From positions 1 through 8,830 of the forward strand of contig JAFQVE010000354.1 in assembly GCA_017408185.1 (NCBI GenBank): a stretch of 8,830 nucleotides of DNA. The letters run 5' to 3'. The notes under the pieces are model-generated. The model saw only the letters and a program-made list of their open reading frames with translations, was not told the DNA's origin and made no database searches. Every line of letters starts with the position of its first letter. Position 1 is the first letter of the stretch. This document shows positions 6,637-8,830 of the stretch, piece by piece. Origin of the DNA: Oscillospiraceae bacterium. Its GTDB lineage: Bacteria; Bacillota_A; Clostridia; Oscillospirales; JAAYXM01. Both the position numbers and the translations under genes were made by a program.

Positions 6637-6661
6637 GCCGTAACCAAGGATAGGTTACGGC
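6637..6661. other. Stem-loop before the AraC terminator
   Basis: A perfect 9-bp stem (6637-6645 with 6653-6661) has the 7-base loop AAGGATA. It sits three bases from the terminator stem-loop, so in the regulator transcript the two hairpins would form in tandem. No function is assigned. Confidence 0.5.
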
Positions 6662-6752
6662 GGAGTAAATCAGAGGTAAGACTGAGTAACTCCCGCTCTC
6701 TGGTTCGATAAAGTATTTTTCGGTATTTTGCATCATCACAATTTTTTAACTG

Positions 6753-7637
6753 CTATATTTTATCAAGCTTACCGAAAAGAGTGATAAACTGCCGTTCTTT
6801 ATAATATCTGTCCATAGAAAGTCCAAAGCACTTTTTGAATGTCCGCGATAAATTCGTTATATCTCCCAGACCCGAAAATCTTGCTGTCTCATCTTTCGAA
6901 AAACCAAAGCCATAAAACATAATAGCTTGATAAAGTCTTATTGACGTCAGAACCTGGTTGCAGGTATAACCGGTAAAGAGCTTGAAATTTTTTGTGAGCG
7001 TTCCTCGCGAAACGGATAAAAGTTCACAAATATCGTCAATAACAATTTTCTTTTGGTAGTTATTGTTAAAATATTCTATGGTTTTGAAAACCATTTCCTT
7101 GTTTTTCTGTATAGGTTTCGAAATTTTAAAATCAGATGTGGTTTCGCACATCATACCGAGCAGGTCGGCGATTAAGGCTGCTATTTTGTCAAAGTTTGTT
7201 CCGGATTTTGAGTTAACCTCTGCTCGTAATGAATATATAATCGAATTTGCAAGAGGGATCCTTTCGGAATCAAACTGATAGAAATGCGGAATTAAAAAAC
7301 CGTTGAAGAAGGTGCCGTTCAGGAGAAAAGGGAAAAAGTTATATCCTCTGTCGGAAAGAAATGTATCATAAAAGGAAATAAAGCTGATAACGGGTGTGTC
7401 GTCTGATTTATGCAAGTTCGGAGTGTGACCTGTAAACGGCGGTATTATCGCACAGGAACCGGCGGTTTGGATATATTCCCTGCCGTTTATAGAGTGTATC
7501 AGACTGCCGGAATTCACATAACAAAGCTGCATATTGCCGTGCATATGTGCGACGTTCCTTCTTCTGGTGCATTCTGTTGAAAGTCTGACCGATTGCTTCC
7601 CAAGATGATGTGTATCCGCATATTCCGGAATCAGCAT
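6753..7637 (-). CDS. AraC-family transcriptional regulator (cupin plus double helix-turn-helix)
   Basis: The 294-residue protein has an N-terminal cupin-like sensing domain at about residues 20-90. This contains HMHGNMQLCYV (31-41) and the PPFTGHTPNLH motif (66-76), whose histidines fit the sugar-binding pocket of the family. A C-terminal AraC DNA-binding domain covers about 183-283, with the first helix-turn-helix at DDICELLSVSRGTL and the second at FSKDETARFSGLGDITNLSRTFKK. Many such clostridial regulators respond to plant or host glycans; the ligand here is unknown. A GTG at 7644-7646 is in frame, but it overlaps the AAGGGG site (7646-7651). ATG at 7635-7637, eight bases from that site, is preferred. 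It is divergent from an exported protein with a 147-base shared upstream region, suggesting that gene as its target. The gene looks A+T-richer than the dehydrogenase and peptidase genes. Confidence 0.9.
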   Translation of the reverse strand: MLIPEYADTHHLGKQSVRLSTECTRRRNVAHMHGNMQLCYVNSGSLIHSINGREYIQTAGSCAIIPPFTGHTPNLHKSDDTPVISFISFYDTFLSDRGYNFFPFLLNGTFFNGFLIPHFYQFDSERIPLANSIIYSLRAEVNSKSGTNFDKIAALIADLLGMMCETTSDFKISKPIQKNKEMVFKTIEYFNNNYQKKIVIDDICELLSVSRGTLTKNFKLFTGYTCNQVLTSIRLYQAIMFYGFGFSKDETARFSGLGDITNLSRTFKKCFGLSMDRYYKERQFITLFGKLDKI

Positions 7638-7657
7638 ATGAATCACCCCTTATGATA

Positions 7658-7686
7658 AACATACCACAGTTTCAAAAATTCGTCAA
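7658..7686 (-). promoter_or_regulatory. Promoter of the AraC regulator gene
   Basis: On the minus strand there is TTGACG (7681-7686, 5 of 6), a 17-base spacer and TATGTT (7658-7663, 4 of 6). The predicted start near 7651 would place the ribosome site at the extreme 5' end of the mRNA, so a second promoter further upstream cannot be excluded. Confidence 0.4.
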
Positions 7687-7709
7687 CAAAAAATTATCCG
7701 ATTTGTCAA
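7678..7709 (-). promoter_or_regulatory. Candidate AraC operator: two direct TTGACRAAT repeats
   Basis: TTGACAAAT (7701-7709) and TTGACGAAT (7678-7686) lie in the same orientation with a 23-base period, about two helical turns. That is the arrangement AraC dimers commonly use. Relative to the surface-protein promoter they centre near -50 and -73, suitable for activation. The second copy overlaps the regulator's own -35, suitable for autoregulation. TTGAC also resembles a -35 box, so coincidence is possible. Confidence 0.35.
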
Positions 7710-7719
7710 AATGAGGTGA

Positions 7720-7748
7720 TTGAATAGTTTGGATATAAAGTATAAAAT
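7720..7748 (+). promoter_or_regulatory. Promoter of the exported Ig-like protein gene
   Basis: There is TTGAAT (7720-7725, 4 of 6), a 17-base spacer and TAAAAT (7743-7748, 5 of 6). The weak -35 fits a promoter that needs an activator. Other A+T-rich hexamers nearby make the exact choice uncertain. Confidence 0.4.
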
Positions 7749-7749
7749 A

Positions 7750-7766
7750 AGTTTATACAATAAACT
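7750..7766. promoter_or_regulatory. 7-3-7 palindrome at the predicted start site
   Basis: AGTTTAT (7750-7756) and ATAAACT (7760-7766) are perfect inverted copies around ACA. They overlap the expected transcription start near 7755 of the exported protein. The symmetry suits a dimeric repressor other than AraC. In so A+T-rich a region a chance palindrome is also plausible. Confidence 0.35.
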
Positions 7767-7784
7767 ATGTTGGGGTGTTATACT

Positions 7785-8830
7785 ATGAAAAAGATTATAA
7801 GTGTATTTTTAATAATAGCAACGCTTGTTGCTATGCTCCCTACAGGGGTAGTGCTTGCCTCGGATAAACCAGCGGAGTCGTATGAATATAAATTTACGGC
7901 TGCCGCGATAGGTCAGACCAAAAACACAAATATCTATAACGGAACAAAATTGGCGGGCTATGGGTTTGGAAACGTCAAGGATGGAAATGCGTGGAAATTG
8001 GTGCAGGTTTTAGGCGGAGCGAGCAAAGAAGCCGTTCAGGCGAACAAATCCAATTTTGTTATATTCGCAGCACAGAGCGCTTCATCTTCGGCAGAAGCCG
8101 ATGCAAACGCAATTGTTTTCCAGCTTTATATCGGCGACTACGCCACTGAGACACCTGCAACTTCAGGCACATATACACCAACACTGACAAATCCTCAGGA
8201 TGGAAAACAAAATCACTATGGAATAACAGATTTATATCTTGTAAGCTCTGCGGCTGTAAGCAAAAACAGTTGGAAGGTAACCTCTCTCGAAGAGGTGCAG
8301 AAGATAATAGACAGTGCGGCAAAGCTTGGAAGCGGAAATGAAAGCTCTGCGGCTGATGTCGTTCATTTATCATCGGAAAACGACTGCAAATCTGCCGCAA
8401 ATGATTTTAAGAAAACAGCGGAGAGGGTGTATATCACCGGCGGTTATTATTATCTTATTGCAACAGTCAGCAAACCGGAGGGATGGTCCGCTTCGACAAG
8501 CTCCGCTTATACCGACAACGAGGTTTTCGGTACAATTTCAAATCTTAAGCTTACAAAGGTGAAGGAGCTTACCGATGTCACTGCAACTATAGAAAACCCG
8601 AAGAAGGGTCATAAGCTTCAGACGCCCGTGGTTACGTGGCTGTCAGACGGAGAGGAAATTGACGGAAGCGCGGGAACAGTTAAAATTGGAATTCTCGAAA
8701 ATGCTGATAATGCACTTCGCAAGGACGATAATGGGGATATATGGGCTGTCGGAGACGGAAAAGCAAAAGTACGCGTCACCGGCACTCTTGCGGGTATTTC
8801 AAAATATGCCGATGTAGAAATTTCTGTTAT
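7785..8830 (+). CDS. Exported surface protein with bacterial Ig-like (BIG2) segment, N-terminal part (runs off right edge)
   Basis: The frame is open from ATG at 7785 to the right edge, 348 complete codons without a stop, so the C-terminus is missing. The start follows GGGGTG (7772-7777) by seven bases. Residues 1-25 are a signal peptide: MKK, a long hydrophobic core, and a VVLA cleavage site before SDKPA. Residues 26-260 are rich in Ser, Ala, Thr and Lys, with beta-strand-like alternation; I do not recognise the domain. From about 262 the sequence resembles a bacterial Ig-like domain, with VGDGKAKVRVTGTLAG (322-337) and a YADVEISV strand at the end. The architecture is typical of large cell-surface or polysaccharide-acting proteins of clostridia whose catalytic or anchoring part lies further downstream. 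No enzyme motif is visible in the portion shown. The divergent AraC gene is its probable regulator. Confidence 0.8.
   Translation, partial: MKKIISVFLIIATLVAMLPTGVVLASDKPAESYEYKFTAAAIGQTKNTNIYNGTKLAGYGFGNVKDGNAWKLVQVLGGASKEAVQANKSNFVIFAAQSASSSAEADANAIVFQLYIGDYATETPATSGTYTPTLTNPQDGKQNHYGITDLYLVSSAAVSKNSWKVTSLEEVQKIIDSAAKLGSGNESSAADVVHLSSENDCKSAANDFKKTAERVYITGGYYYLIATVSKPEGWSASTSSAYTDNEVFGTISNLKLTKVKELTDVTATIENPKKGHKLQTPVVTWLSDGEEIDGSAGTVKIGILENADNALRKDDNGDIWAVGDGKAKVRVTGTLAGISKYADVEISV

Noticed and set aside
6439..6711. Plus-strand frame of 90 codons in the gap before araC
   Set aside because: It starts with GTG without a ribosome site and runs through two perfect stem-loops, one of them a terminator, which is not expected of a coding sequence.
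8059..8562. Open frames on both strands inside the exported-protein region
   Set aside because: The frame from 7785 has a signal peptide, a ribosome site and no stop to the edge, so these are shadows.
1..8830. Search for a defence, mobile-element or biosynthetic gene system
   Set aside because: All recognisable genes are housekeeping, transport, metabolic or surface functions in separate transcription units; no transposase, integrase, nuclease or toxin signature was seen.

Overview
The window most likely comes from the chromosome of a Gram-positive, spore-forming clostridium, possibly a gut lineage. Purine-rich Shine-Dalgarno sites precede GTG, TTG and ATG starts. Promoters are of the sigma-A type, and terminators are stem-loops with T tracts. 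There is a LysM/GH18 protein of the spore cortex-lytic type, and the RNase P RNA has type A conserved blocks. No species can be named from sequence alone.

Layout, left to right: (1) the first 215 bases hold the N-terminus of a secreted, tyrosine-rich protein of unknown function (minus). (2) Divergent from it is a LysM plus GH18 glycosidase (330-1463, plus). (3) Only 15 bases after its stop lies a strong promoter driving rnpB (about 1516-2008, plus). This rnpB carries about 150 bases of repeat-built sequence inside helix P12. (4) A shared hairpin separates rnpB from a convergent CPA1-type K+(Na+)/H+ antiporter with two RCK_C domains (2069-3703, minus, TTG start). (5) A 143-base divergent promoter region leads to an iron-dependent alcohol dehydrogenase (3847-4944, plus). 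(6) A second bidirectional terminator separates this from a convergent M20 metallopeptidase (5061-6317, minus). (7) A 435-base intergenic stretch contains two stem-loops and no convincing gene. (8) An AraC-family regulator (6753-7637, minus) is divergent from a large exported protein with an Ig-like (BIG2) segment that runs off the right edge (7785 onward, plus).

Almost every gene appears to be its own transcription unit, in alternating convergent and divergent pairs; no operon is visible. The only clear functional pairing is araC with the surface protein. Between them lie two direct 9-base repeats and a 7-3-7 palindrome, placed as expected for a regulator acting on its divergent neighbour. 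I see no phage, CRISPR, transposase, toxin-antitoxin or defence locus. The most unusual feature is the enlarged P12 of the RNase P RNA.
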